This document shows positions 14,874 through 22,133 of a stretch of 32,023 nucleotides of DNA, one piece after another. The notes below the pieces were generated by a model. That model saw only the letters and a program-made list of their open reading frames with translations. It ran no database searches and was not told the DNA's origin. Numbering within the stretch: position 1 is the first letter of the stretch; each line of letters begins with the position of its first letter. A program made the position numbers and the translations under genes. Source of the DNA: Acidobacteriota bacterium. GTDB lineage: Bacteria > Acidobacteriota > Vicinamibacteria > Vicinamibacterales > CAVVIG01. The stretch covers positions 1 through 32,023 of the forward strand of contig JADGOC010000031.1 of the NCBI GenBank assembly GCA_017883165.1, in the 5' to 3' direction.

Positions 14874-16589
14874 ATGAACGAACCCCACACGCCGGCGGCC
14901 GCGCCGGTCGATTTCATTCGGACGATCGTCGAAAAGGACGCGGCGTCAGGCAAGCATGGCGGACGCGTCGCGACGCGGTTTCCCCCAGAGCCGAACGGCT
15001 ATCTCCACATCGGCCACGCCAAGTCGATCTGCCTGAACTTCGGCGTCGCGCGGGAGTTCGGCGGCACCTGCAACCTGCGGTTCGACGACACGAACCCGGC
15101 CAAGGAAGACGTCGAGTACGTCGATGCGATCAAAGAAGACGTCGAGTGGCTCGGTTTCCGCTGGGACGCGCTCTTCTACGCCTCGGACTATTTCGAGCCG
15201 CTCTATCAATTCGCGGTCGCGCTCATCACGAGCGGCAGGGCGTACGTCGACAGCCTGACCGGCGACGAGATCCGGCAGCACCGCGGGACGCTGACCGAGC
15301 CTGGGACGAACAGTCCGTACCGCGATCGATCCGTCGAGGAAAACCTGGATCTGTTCGCGCGAATGCGCGCCGGCGAGTTCCCCGACGGCGTCCACGTGCT
15401 CAGGGCGAAGATCGACATGGCGTCGCCCAACTTCAACATGCGCGATCCGGCCCTCTACCGGATCCGTCACGCGACGCACCACCGCACGGGCGACACCTGG
15501 TGCATCTATCCGATGTACGACTTCGCGCATCCGCTGTCGGATGCGCTCGAGCGGATCACGCATTCGCTGTGCACGCTCGAGTTCGAGGATCACCGGCCGC
15601 TGTACGACTGGCTGGTGACGAACCTGGCCGTGTCTCCGGACGGCGGCCGGCCGCAGCAGATCGAATTCGCGCGGCTCAATCTGAACTACACCGTGATGAG
15701 CAAGCGCAAGCTGCTGCAGCTCGTGCAGCAGAACGTCGTCTCGGGCTGGGACGATCCGCGGATGCCGACGATCACCGGCCTGCGCCGCCGCGGGTACACC
15801 CCGGAGTCGATCCGCGATTTCTGCAGCCGGATCGGCGTGGCGAAAAAAGAAAACGTCATCGACATGGCGCAGCTCGAGCACGCCATTCGCGAGGATCTGA
15901 ACGCGCGCGCCCGGCGCGTGATGGCGGTGCTGCGTCCGTTGAAGGTCGTCATCACGAATTATCCGGAAGGGCAGACCGAGGAGGTCGACGTCATCAACAA
16001 CCCGGAGGACGCGTCAGCGGGCACGCGCAAGGTGCCGTTCTCGCGCGTGCTGTACATCGAGCGCGACGACTTCCGCGAGGATCCGCCGAAGAAGTTCTTT
16101 CGCCTGTCGCCGGGCAAGGAGGTCCGGCTGCGCTGTGCGTATTTCCTCACCTGCACGGGCGTCGTGAAAGACGATCGCGGCGAGGTCGCGGAACTGCGCT
16201 GCACCTACGACCCGGCGACGCGCGGCGGCGACTCGCCAGACGGCCGGCGCGTGAAGGCGACCCTCCACTGGGTGTCGGCCGCGCACGCGATTGGCGCCGA
16301 AGTACGACTGTACGATCGGCTCTTCTCGGTCGACGATCCCGAGAAGGCGGCCGATGGGAAGACGTTTCTCGACAACATCAACCCGAACTCGCTCGAGGTG
16401 CTGACGACGTGCCAGGTCGAGCCCAGCCTTGCATCGGCCGCGCCCGGCGCGCGGTTTCAATTCGAGCGTCTCGGATATTTTTGCGTCGATCCCGACGCGA
16501 AGCCAGGCGCACTCGTCTTCAACCGCACGGTGTCGCTGCGGGACGCCTGGACGAAGCTCGAAAAGCGAAACGCAGAGACGCCGAGATGA
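14874..16589 (+). CDS. glnS: Glutaminyl-tRNA synthetase
   Basis: The 571-aa product catalyses ATP-dependent charging of tRNA-Gln in the cytosol. It shows the class I signatures: [15 protein letters not shown] with HIGH at residues 45-48, and the KMSKS-equivalent VMSKRKL near residue 275. RFDDTNP is the Gln-specific hallmark in the Rossmann fold. [10 protein letters not shown] and [17 protein letters not shown] are conserved GlnRS blocks. The C-terminal beta-barrel anticodon-binding domain starts near residue 345 ([35 protein letters not shown]). Length matches bacterial GlnRS. The stop overlaps the esterase start by four bases (ATGA), suggesting translational coupling. Confidence 0.97.
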   Translation: MNEPHTPAAAPVDFIRTIVEKDAASGKHGGRVATRFPPEPNGYLHIGHAKSICLNFGVAREFGGTCNLRFDDTNPAKEDVEYVDAIKEDVEWLGFRWDALFYASDYFEPLYQFAVALITSGRAYVDSLTGDEIRQHRGTLTEPGTNSPYRDRSVEENLDLFARMRAGEFPDGVHVLRAKIDMASPNFNMRDPALYRIRHATHHRTGDTWCIYPMYDFAHPLSDALERITHSLCTLEFEDHRPLYDWLVTNLAVSPDGGRPQQIEFARLNLNYTVMSKRKLLQLVQQNVVSGWDDPRMPTITGLRRRGYTPESIRDFCSRIGVAKKENVIDMAQLEHAIREDLNARARRVMAVLRPLKVVITNYPEGQTEEVDVINNPEDASAGTRKVPFSRVLYIERDDFREDPPKKFFRLSPGKEVRLRCAYFLTCTGVVKDDRGEVAELRCTYDPATRGGDSPDGRRVKATLHWVSAAHAIGAEVRLYDRLFSVDDPEKAADGKTFLDNINPNSLEVLTTCQVEPSLASAAPGARFQFERLGYFCVDPDAKPGALVFNRTVSLRDAWTKLEKRNAETPR

Positions 16590-17434
16590 AATTGCCACAG
16601 AGCCACAAAGGGACAGAGAGAACAGTGGCTCTGTGTCTTAGTGCCTCTGTGGCTCTGTTCCTCTGTGCCTCACCGTCCTCTGCGTCTGCTTTCGAGCACC
16701 CAGGCAAGGTCGATGTCCGTCAGTTTCACAGCCGCGTCCTGAACGCCGACCGAACGGTGCGCGTGTGGCAGCCGGCCCATACGCGGCGCGGCGTCCGGTA
16801 TTCGGTGCTCTATCTGAACGACGGGCAGAATCTGTTTCGCGACGGCGATCCGGATTCGGGCGGCGGCGGCTGGCACGTCGACGACACCGCCGCGCGGCTC
16901 ATCGACGAGCACGTGGTCGATCCGCTGATCGTGGTCGGGATCGACAACGCCGGCGACGAGGCACGCGGCGTCGACTATCTGCCGCCAACCGCCGACCGTT
17001 ACCTGCAGTTCGTGATCGACGAGTTGATGCCGTTCATCAACAAGAAGTATCCGACGCTCGTCGGCCCGGCCCATACCGGCTTCGGCGGATCGTCGTACGG
17101 CGCCGCGTGCGCCTTCTACGCGACCCTCGCGCGCGCCGGCGTGTTCGGCCGTCTGCTCCTCGAGAGCCCGTCGGTCGGCGCCGGCAACGGCCTGATGCTC
17201 GATCGGGCCAGAACAATGACGAGCTGGCCCGAGCGGATCGTGATCGGCATCGGCACGGGAGAAGGCCGCGGCGGGCGCGGCCCGAGCGCCGTGCAGACGC
17301 TCGGCCAGATCCTCGCGAACGCCGGCCTCGGCGACAATCGCCTGAAGGTGGTCGTCCAGGAAGGCGGCCGCCACAACGAAGCGTCGTGGGCGTCGCGCTT
17401 TCCCGACGCTCTCGCGTTCTTGTTCCGACGATAA
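16586..17434 (+). CDS. Exported esterase (PF00756-type alpha/beta hydrolase)
   Basis: The 282-aa product resembles enterochelin-esterase/esterase-D-like enzymes: [24 protein letters not shown], the nucleophile elbow [17 protein letters not shown] and the late His in [10 protein letters not shown]. It probably cleaves an ester in the periplasm; substrate unknown. The first 36 residues form a signal peptide: a polar start ([13 protein letters not shown]), a hydrophobic core ([15 protein letters not shown]) and a cleavage-like SASA before FEHPG. This whole leader is encoded by a palindromic heptad repeat (see the repeat entry). The start ATG overlaps the glnS stop, so ribosomes reach it by coupling. 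Confidence 0.9.
   Translation: MKLPQSHKGTERTVALCLSASVALFLCASPSSASAFEHPGKVDVRQFHSRVLNADRTVRVWQPAHTRRGVRYSVLYLNDGQNLFRDGDPDSGGGGWHVDDTAARLIDEHVVDPLIVVGIDNAGDEARGVDYLPPTADRYLQFVIDELMPFINKKYPTLVGPAHTGFGGSSYGAACAFYATLARAGVFGRLLLESPSVGAGNGLMLDRARTMTSWPERIVIGIGTGEGRGGRGPSAVQTLGQILANAGLGDNRLKVVVQEGGRHNEASWASRFPDALAFLFRR
16596..16690 (+). repeat. Palindromic heptad-type repeat forming the esterase signal peptide
   Basis: CACAGAGCCAC (16596-16606) is the exact inverse complement of GTGGCTCTGTG (16625-16635). A second near copy, GTGGCTCTGT, follows from 16649. The right half reads as CTCTGTG/CCTCTGT units with a period near 7 nt. The left arm is translated as polar residues and the right as Val/Ala/Leu/Cys/Phe, forming the leader of the esterase. 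The element lies right at the glnS stop. Confidence 0.75.
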
Positions 17435-17449
17435 GAGGGAGAACGATCA

Positions 17450-17745
17450 ATGCGCGTGCGTGTGGCCCTGCATCCTCTCGATCCTCGCCGGTGCGTATTC
17501 GCCCGCCGCCGCAGCCCAGCAGACGGTTCGCTACGAGCCGGCCGACAAAGATCTCAAGTAGGTGTACGCCACCGTGCCGCCGGTCGCGACGCTCAAGCCG
17601 GGCGACACGCTCGCGCTCGTGAAGGGCGACAACCCGCTGACCGGACCGTTCGCGATCGCGGGCGCCGAACCGGGCGACACGCTGGTCGTCAGAATCCTGA
17701 ATCTCACCGTCGATTCGGATCGAGGCGTCGGCACGCTTGCGCGCC
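17450..17745 (+). pseudogene. Acetamidase/formamidase-family remnant
   Basis: Similarity to exported FmdA/AmdA-family amidases is clear in one frame: a leader ILSILAGAYSPAAAAQQ, then VRYEPADKDLK, a TAG stop, VYATVPPVATLKPGDTLALV, KGDNPLTGPFAIAGAEPGDT and LVVRILNLTVDSDRGVGTLA. At least three lesions are present. A frame change separates the ATG from the leader. A nonsense codon sits where Tyr is expected (LK-stop-VYAT). And the segment between two family copies of PGDTL is missing. Similarity then stops abruptly about 35 bases before a repeat array, so the large C-terminal part is gone. No functional product is expected. Confidence 0.8.
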
Positions 17746-17779
17746 AATCAGCCTGGAAACGGCTCAGACCGGTCGGTAT

Positions 17780-17886
17780 GGGGTGATGGAGTTAAGTGGT
17801 GATGGGTTGATGTAGGTTCGGCCCCATCATTTCCATCACGCCGTCACTCCATCACTCCATCACTCCATCACCCCATCACCCCATCA
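17780..17886. repeat. 9-bp tandem repeats with inverted copy between convergent genes
   Basis: On the right, CATCACTCC and CATCACCCC units repeat in tandem (about 17844-17886). On the left, GGGGTGATGGAG (17780-17791) is the exact inverse complement of CTCCATCACCCC (17863-17874), and GGTGATGGG also recurs. The stretch can fold into a long hairpin. It lies between the amidase remnant and the stop of the BNR protein and could act as a bidirectional transcription barrier. Confidence 0.8.
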
Positions 17887-17896
17887 CCAAATTTCG

Positions 17897-20800
17897 CTAT
17901 CTCCCCATGTCGTCTGCCTCTACGACGACCTTCGTCGTGTAGTCCTTGCCGCCCGCCGACAGCTTGACGAGATACGTGCCTGGCTCGACCGGCGGCCCCT
18001 GGTTGAAGCCGCCGCGTCCGCCTCCACCGCCGAAGCCGCGTCCGGCGCCCGGCGGCAGCTGCGGCGGATTTGCCGTCAGCGGCCACGGCACGCGGTTGAT
18101 GCCGGCCACGTTGGTGCCCGGTAGATCGCGCAGCACCTTGCCCGTGATGTCGCTGATTGCGATCTTCACGTCGCCGGTCACGGGGCCTTTCAGGTAGTAG
18201 CTGATCGCCGTGCCGCGCGGCGGATTCTGTCCCTGGAAGTGTTTCGCGCCGCCCATTTGCCGCGACAGCATGATGTCGTTGGCGAGCAGCACGCTGGGAC
18301 GCACGTCGAAGAGGTGCACGTCCTCCGTCATCACCTTGTCGTTCGCCAGCTGCTGCAGCGGCGTGATGTCGTCCATGATGAAGATGCTGCGTCCGTGCGT
18401 GCCGACGATGAGGTCGTTGTCGCGCGGGTGGATGAGGATGTCGTCGATCCGCACGGTCGGCAGCCCGTTCATGAAGCGCTGCCACTCCTGGCCGCCGTTC
18501 AGCGAGACGTAGAAGGCGTACTCGGTGCCGAGGAACAGCAGGTTCTTGTTCTTCGGATCCTCGCGGATCACGTTGACGTTCGCCATCGGCAGCCCGTTCG
18601 AAAGCGACGTCCAGGTGGCGCCGTAATCGCGGGTGACGAAGACGTACGGCTTCATGTCGTCGGTGCGGTGGCCGTCAAAGGTGACGTAGCAGGTGCCGGC
18701 GTCGAAGTGCGACGCCTCCACGCGCGACACGTGCGTTTCCTTCGGCACCCCCGGCACGTTGTCGGCGACGTTCTTCCAGGTGGCGCCGCCGTCGCGGCTG
18801 ACCTGCAGGTTGCCGTCGTTGGTGCCGACCCACAGGATCCCCGGCACCGCCGGCGACTCCGCGATCGTGACGATGTTGCTGTAGGACGCCGCGCCGTCGT
18901 GCTTGGATGCCATCGGCTTGTCGCCGGCGACGCCCATGATCGGCCGTTCGTTTCTGCCGATGTGCTTGGTCAGATCCGGCGTCATCGTGAACGTGTTCCC
19001 GCGGTCGCGCGAGATGAACAGCCGATCGCCGCCGATGTACAGCGTCCGCGGGTTGTGCGGCGACAGCAGAATCGGCGTGTTCCAGTAGAAGCGCGGCCGC
19101 ACGTCGGCGCCTGGCGTCGGGACAATATTGGGGTTGGTCTGCCCGCCGAAGCCGAATTGGCTGGCGAGTGCCGCGATCTGTTCCGGCGTCATCCCTTCGA
19201 CCGCGCTCGCGACCTGTGGCGGCGTCCCTGGCGGCACCGCCGCCGCTGCGCCCGCGCCGCGGCCTCCGCCCGCGCCGCGCCCCTGCGGCACGCCGCGCGG
19301 CCTGACGCTGGACGTGCGGCCGGTCCGCAGATCGAGCCGCTGCGTCGCGCCGTCCTGCGACTCGGCGTAGATGGTCGTCCAGTCGGTGGGATCGTTCTGC
19401 GTGTAGAAGCCGTCGCCGCCGCCGACGCGGAACCAGTCCTCGTTGATGATCCCGTTGTTGCTGCGCGTGGCGCTCGGCCCGCACCACGAACCGTTGTCCT
19501 GCAGGCCGCCGCACACGTAGTACGGCTTTCGCATGTCGGCGCTCACTGCGTAGAAGAGTCCCGCGGCGAAGTTGTTCACGTACTCCCACGTGGCGCCCTG
19601 GTCGTAGGTGATGTCGAGGCCGCCGTCGTTGCCGATGATCACGTGGTTGGTGTTCTTCGGATCGATCCAGATGGCGTGATGGTCGCTGTGCGCGACGCCC
19701 TGGACGTTCTGAAACGTCCTCCCGGCGTCAACGGATTTGTAGAACGGCGCGCCGCCCTGATAGATGATCTTGTCGTTGCTCGGATCGACCCGCACCTGGC
19801 TGTAGTACATCGGGCGATCGACGATGTTGCTCGTCAGATGCCACGTCTTGCCTTTGTCGTCGGAGCGCCAGATGCCGGTCTTGTTCGGATTGAGCGCCGG
19901 TGGCGTCGTGGCGCCGCCGCGTCCACCGCCCGACTGAGGCGCCGCCGCTCCTTCCGCGGCCGGCGCTTCGCCGGTGCCTTCACCGCCGGCGCCGCCGCGC
20001 CCCGGCATCACCGCGCCGTTCTCCGCCAGTTGTCCTTCGTCGTTCACGCCGGCGCCCGTTCCGCCGGTCGCGCCCACTTCAATCTGCGCGACGACGACGC
20101 CCGGTTTGCTGCGGCCGACGTCGAGGCCGATGCGGCCGATGTACGGATTGTCGGGCAGGCCGTTGCCCGAGAGCTTCGTCCACGACTTGCCGGCATCGGT
20201 CGTTTTCCAGATGGCGCTCCCGGGGCCCGATCCGTTGAAGCCCCACGCGGTGCGCCGGCGCTGATACGATGCGGCATAGAGCGTGTTGGGATCGTGGGCG
20301 TCCATCACGACATCGGTGAAGCCGGTGTCGTTGTCGATGAACTTCGACTTGGTCCACGTCTTCCCGCCGTCGGTCGTCTTGTACAGCCCGCGCTCGCCGT
20401 TGGGCCCGAAGAGATGCCCGACCACCGCCACGTACACCGTCTCGTCGCTGCGCGGATCGATGACGATGCGCGCGATCGATTGCGAGTCCTTGAGGCCGAC
20501 GTTCACGAACGTCTTGCCTCCGTCGGTCGACTTGTAGATGCCGTCGCCGAACGACGAGCTCTGGCGGTTGTTCGCTTCGCCGGTGCCGACCCAGACGATA
20601 TCGGGATCTTTCTGGCTCACGGCGACGTCGCCGATCGAGGCCGACGAGTAAATCTCGAAGATCGGCGTCCACGTCGTGCCGTTGTTCACGGTCTTCAGGA
20701 CGCCGCCCGTCGCCAGGCCGATGTACATCGTGGCCGGGTCGCTCTCGACCACCGCGATGTCGTCCACGCGGCCGCCGATGTTGGCGGGGCCGATCGACCG

Positions 20801-20953
20801 GAACCGGAAGTTCTTCAGCAGCGGGTCGCTGGACTGGTTGATCGGCGGCGCCAGCGGTGGCGCCTGGCCGCCGCGGCCTTGCGCGTAGCCGTGGAGTCCG
20901 AATGCCGCCGCGATCGTCGCTGCGAAAAGAAGGACGGAGCGTCTTGGGGTCAC
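17897..20953 (-). CDS. Large secreted BNR/sortilin-like beta-propeller protein
   Basis: The 1018-aa product starts at a GTG with GAGAGG six bases upstream. A longer reading exists to 20974 (TTG), but that start overlaps a palindrome. The signal peptide is TPRRSVLLFAATIAAAFGL then HGYAQG. The body holds many BNR/Asp-box motifs: KSTDGGKTF, KTTDGGKTW, KTTDAGKSW, RSDDKGKTW, KSVDAGRTF, VSRDGGATW and VTRDYGATW, giving two stacked propellers as in VPS10/sortilin-like and xyloglucanase-like proteins. Two Gly/Ala/Pro-rich linkers occur near residues 310-350 and 560-590. A C-terminal beta domain ends GTYLVKLSAGGKDYTTKVVV. It is common in Acidobacteria, with unknown ligand. No catalytic residues are assigned. 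Confidence 0.93.
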   Translation of the reverse strand: MTPRRSVLLFAATIAAAFGLHGYAQGRGGQAPPLAPPINQSSDPLLKNFRFRSIGPANIGGRVDDIAVVESDPATMYIGLATGGVLKTVNNGTTWTPIFEIYSSASIGDVAVSQKDPDIVWVGTGEANNRQSSSFGDGIYKSTDGGKTFVNVGLKDSQSIARIVIDPRSDETVYVAVVGHLFGPNGERGLYKTTDGGKTWTKSKFIDNDTGFTDVVMDAHDPNTLYAASYQRRRTAWGFNGSGPGSAIWKTTDAGKSWTKLSGNGLPDNPYIGRIGLDVGRSKPGVVVAQIEVGATGGTGAGVNDEGQLAENGAVMPGRGGAGGEGTGEAPAAEGAAAPQSGGGRGGATTPPALNPNKTGIWRSDDKGKTWHLTSNIVDRPMYYSQVRVDPSNDKIIYQGGAPFYKSVDAGRTFQNVQGVAHSDHHAIWIDPKNTNHVIIGNDGGLDITYDQGATWEYVNNFAAGLFYAVSADMRKPYYVCGGLQDNGSWCGPSATRSNNGIINEDWFRVGGGDGFYTQNDPTDWTTIYAESQDGATQRLDLRTGRTSSVRPRGVPQGRGAGGGRGAGAAAAVPPGTPPQVASAVEGMTPEQIAALASQFGFGGQTNPNIVPTPGADVRPRFYWNTPILLSPHNPRTLYIGGDRLFISRDRGNTFTMTPDLTKHIGRNERPIMGVAGDKPMASKHDGAASYSNIVTIAESPAVPGILWVGTNDGNLQVSRDGGATWKNVADNVPGVPKETHVSRVEASHFDAGTCYVTFDGHRTDDMKPYVFVTRDYGATWTSLSNGLPMANVNVIREDPKNKNLLFLGTEYAFYVSLNGGQEWQRFMNGLPTVRIDDILIHPRDNDLIVGTHGRSIFIMDDITPLQQLANDKVMTEDVHLFDVRPSVLLANDIMLSRQMGGAKHFQGQNPPRGTAISYYLKGPVTGDVKIAISDITGKVLRDLPGTNVAGINRVPWPLTANPPQLPPGAGRGFGGGGGRGGFNQGPPVEPGTYLVKLSAGGKDYTTKVVVEADDMGR

Positions 20954-20972
20954 GACATACCTCTCTGCATCC

Positions 20973-20997
20973 AAGGATGTGAGGATCTTACATCCTT
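20973..20997. promoter_or_regulatory. 8-bp palindrome in divergent promoter region
   Basis: AAGGATGT (20973-20980) and ACATCCTT (20990-20997) are perfect inverted copies separated by nine bases, between the BNR gene (minus) and the GNAT gene (plus). The spacing suits a dimeric repressor or activator. No regulator is encoded next to it. Confidence 0.4.
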
Positions 20998-21007
20998 CGG
21001 ATTCGTG

Positions 21008-21013
21008 TACAAT
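21008..21013 (+). promoter_or_regulatory. Possible -10 element for the GNAT gene
   Basis: TACAAT (five of six matches to TATAAT) lies 15 bases upstream of the GTG start. A weak -35-like CTTACA is about 15 bases further upstream, inside the palindrome. The predicted transcript would have a very short leader. Confidence 0.35.
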
Positions 21014-21027
21014 GCGTCGTTTCAGCC

Positions 21028-21624
21028 GTGGAATACCACATCACGCACTATGATCTCGAGCAGGGCGCGCTCGAGATTCAATACATCGAGGAGTTTTTCG
21101 GCGAATTCCCGCGCAAGAAGACCGCGGCGGAAATCGTCCGCCGCCTCACCGGGCGCGCGCACCTGATTCTCCTCGCCAACGCCCCGCTGCCCGACGACCG
21201 TGGCTCGGTCGTGCCGGTCTCGTTCAAGGTGGCGCACGAAGTCACCATCAACGAAGCCGAACCCAAGCTGCACGACCTCGTCAACCGGCTGCGCGACTAC
21301 GTCCGGTTCGACGGCCGCCGCATCCTCTATACGTGGATCGGCGGCACGCGCCGCGACTGGCGCGGCCAGGGGCATTTCCGTGCGCTCACCGAGCAGCAGG
21401 AAGTGTGGGCCATCGAACAGGGGTTCGACGAGATCGTCGTCAAGACCAAGAACAAGTTCTACGACATGCGCGGCACGCTCGATCACCTGCGCTTCGAGGT
21501 GGTGAAGTACGAGCGCAACGCGGCGGACAACGCCGAGTCCAAGGTGTATTTGAGCAAGAAGCTCCTGCCGCACCTGATCGAGCAGCACCGCAGCGCCAAG
21601 ACCGTCGTGCAAATCACGATTTAG
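21028..21624 (+). CDS. GNAT-family N-acetyltransferase
   Basis: The 198-aa product starts at a GTG. The acetyl-CoA-binding motif is RRDWRGQGHFRALTEQQE, followed by GFDEIVVKTKNKFYDMRGTL and HLRFEVVKYE, the strand-bulge-helix order of GNAT motif A and B. The N-terminal half (ITHYDLEQGALEIQYIEEFF) and the LILLANAPLP and SFKVAHEVTI strands give the rest of the fold. Acceptor amine unknown. It is transcribed away from the BNR gene and is 14 bases from the DinB gene, so the two probably form an operon. Confidence 0.9.
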   Translation: MEYHITHYDLEQGALEIQYIEEFFGEFPRKKTAAEIVRRLTGRAHLILLANAPLPDDRGSVVPVSFKVAHEVTINEAEPKLHDLVNRLRDYVRFDGRRILYTWIGGTRRDWRGQGHFRALTEQQEVWAIEQGFDEIVVKTKNKFYDMRGTLDHLRFEVVKYERNAADNAESKVYLSKKLLPHLIEQHRSAKTVVQITI

Positions 21625-21638
21625 CGCGAACGGAGAGC

Positions 21639-22133
21639 ATGACTCCGAATACTCCGTATTCCGCATACCTCGGCGACCGCGAGCCGATCGCGTCGATGCG
21701 TGATACCTCCGAGCGCATCCGTGCGCTGACCGACGGCTGGTCGCGGCCGCAGTTCGAGCGCACGTATGCGCCGGGGAAGTGGACCGCGCGCCAGATCCTC
21801 ACGCACCTGGCCGAAACCGAGATGGCGCTTGGCTATCGTGTGCGCATGGCGCTCTGTTCGCCCGGCTACGTGGCGCAGCCCTTCGATCAGGATGCGTGGA
21901 TCGTGAAGGAATCGCGGACGACCGGCGCCGAGGCCGCCGCCGCGCGCTTCGCGCTACGGCAGATGAATCTGTCGCTCTTCGCCGCTTTGTCGGCCGCCGA
22001 GCGCCAGACGCCGTTCACGCACCCCGAGTCCGGCGCGCTCACCGTCGACTGGGTAATCCATCAGATGGCGGGACACGACCTCAATCACGTGCAGCAGCTC
22101 GAGACGATTGCCGCGTCGCCGTCTCCCGTATAG
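21639..22133 (+). CDS. DinB-superfamily protein
   Basis: The 164-aa product is a DinB_2 four-helix bundle: ERIRALTDGWSRPQFERTYA, PGKWTARQILTHLAETEMAL with the first metal-binding His, and VIHQMAGHDLNHVQQLETIA with the two later His. The metal site looks complete. Family members include mycothiol- and bacillithiol-dependent enzymes, but most, like this one, have no assigned reaction. ATG 21639 is preceded by GGAGAG. Its last 53 bases overlap, antisense, the end of the convergent M20 peptidase gene. Confidence 0.92.
   Translation: MTPNTPYSAYLGDREPIASMRDTSERIRALTDGWSRPQFERTYAPGKWTARQILTHLAETEMALGYRVRMALCSPGYVAQPFDQDAWIVKESRTTGAEAAAARFALRQMNLSLFAALSAAERQTPFTHPESGALTVDWVIHQMAGHDLNHVQQLETIAASPSPV

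Noticed and set aside
14306-16585. Open frame upstream of the esterase that overlaps the HAD gene and glnS
   Set aside because: Low-complexity Arg/Gly/Ala text in a frame offset from two clearly real genes; only the part from 16586 on is coding.
18239-21166. Long open frame (975 codons) on the + strand
   Set aside because: It is antisense to the BNR protein, rich in His/Val/Arg/Asp in the way a shadow of GC-rich codons is, has no domain likeness, and has no ribosome-binding site.
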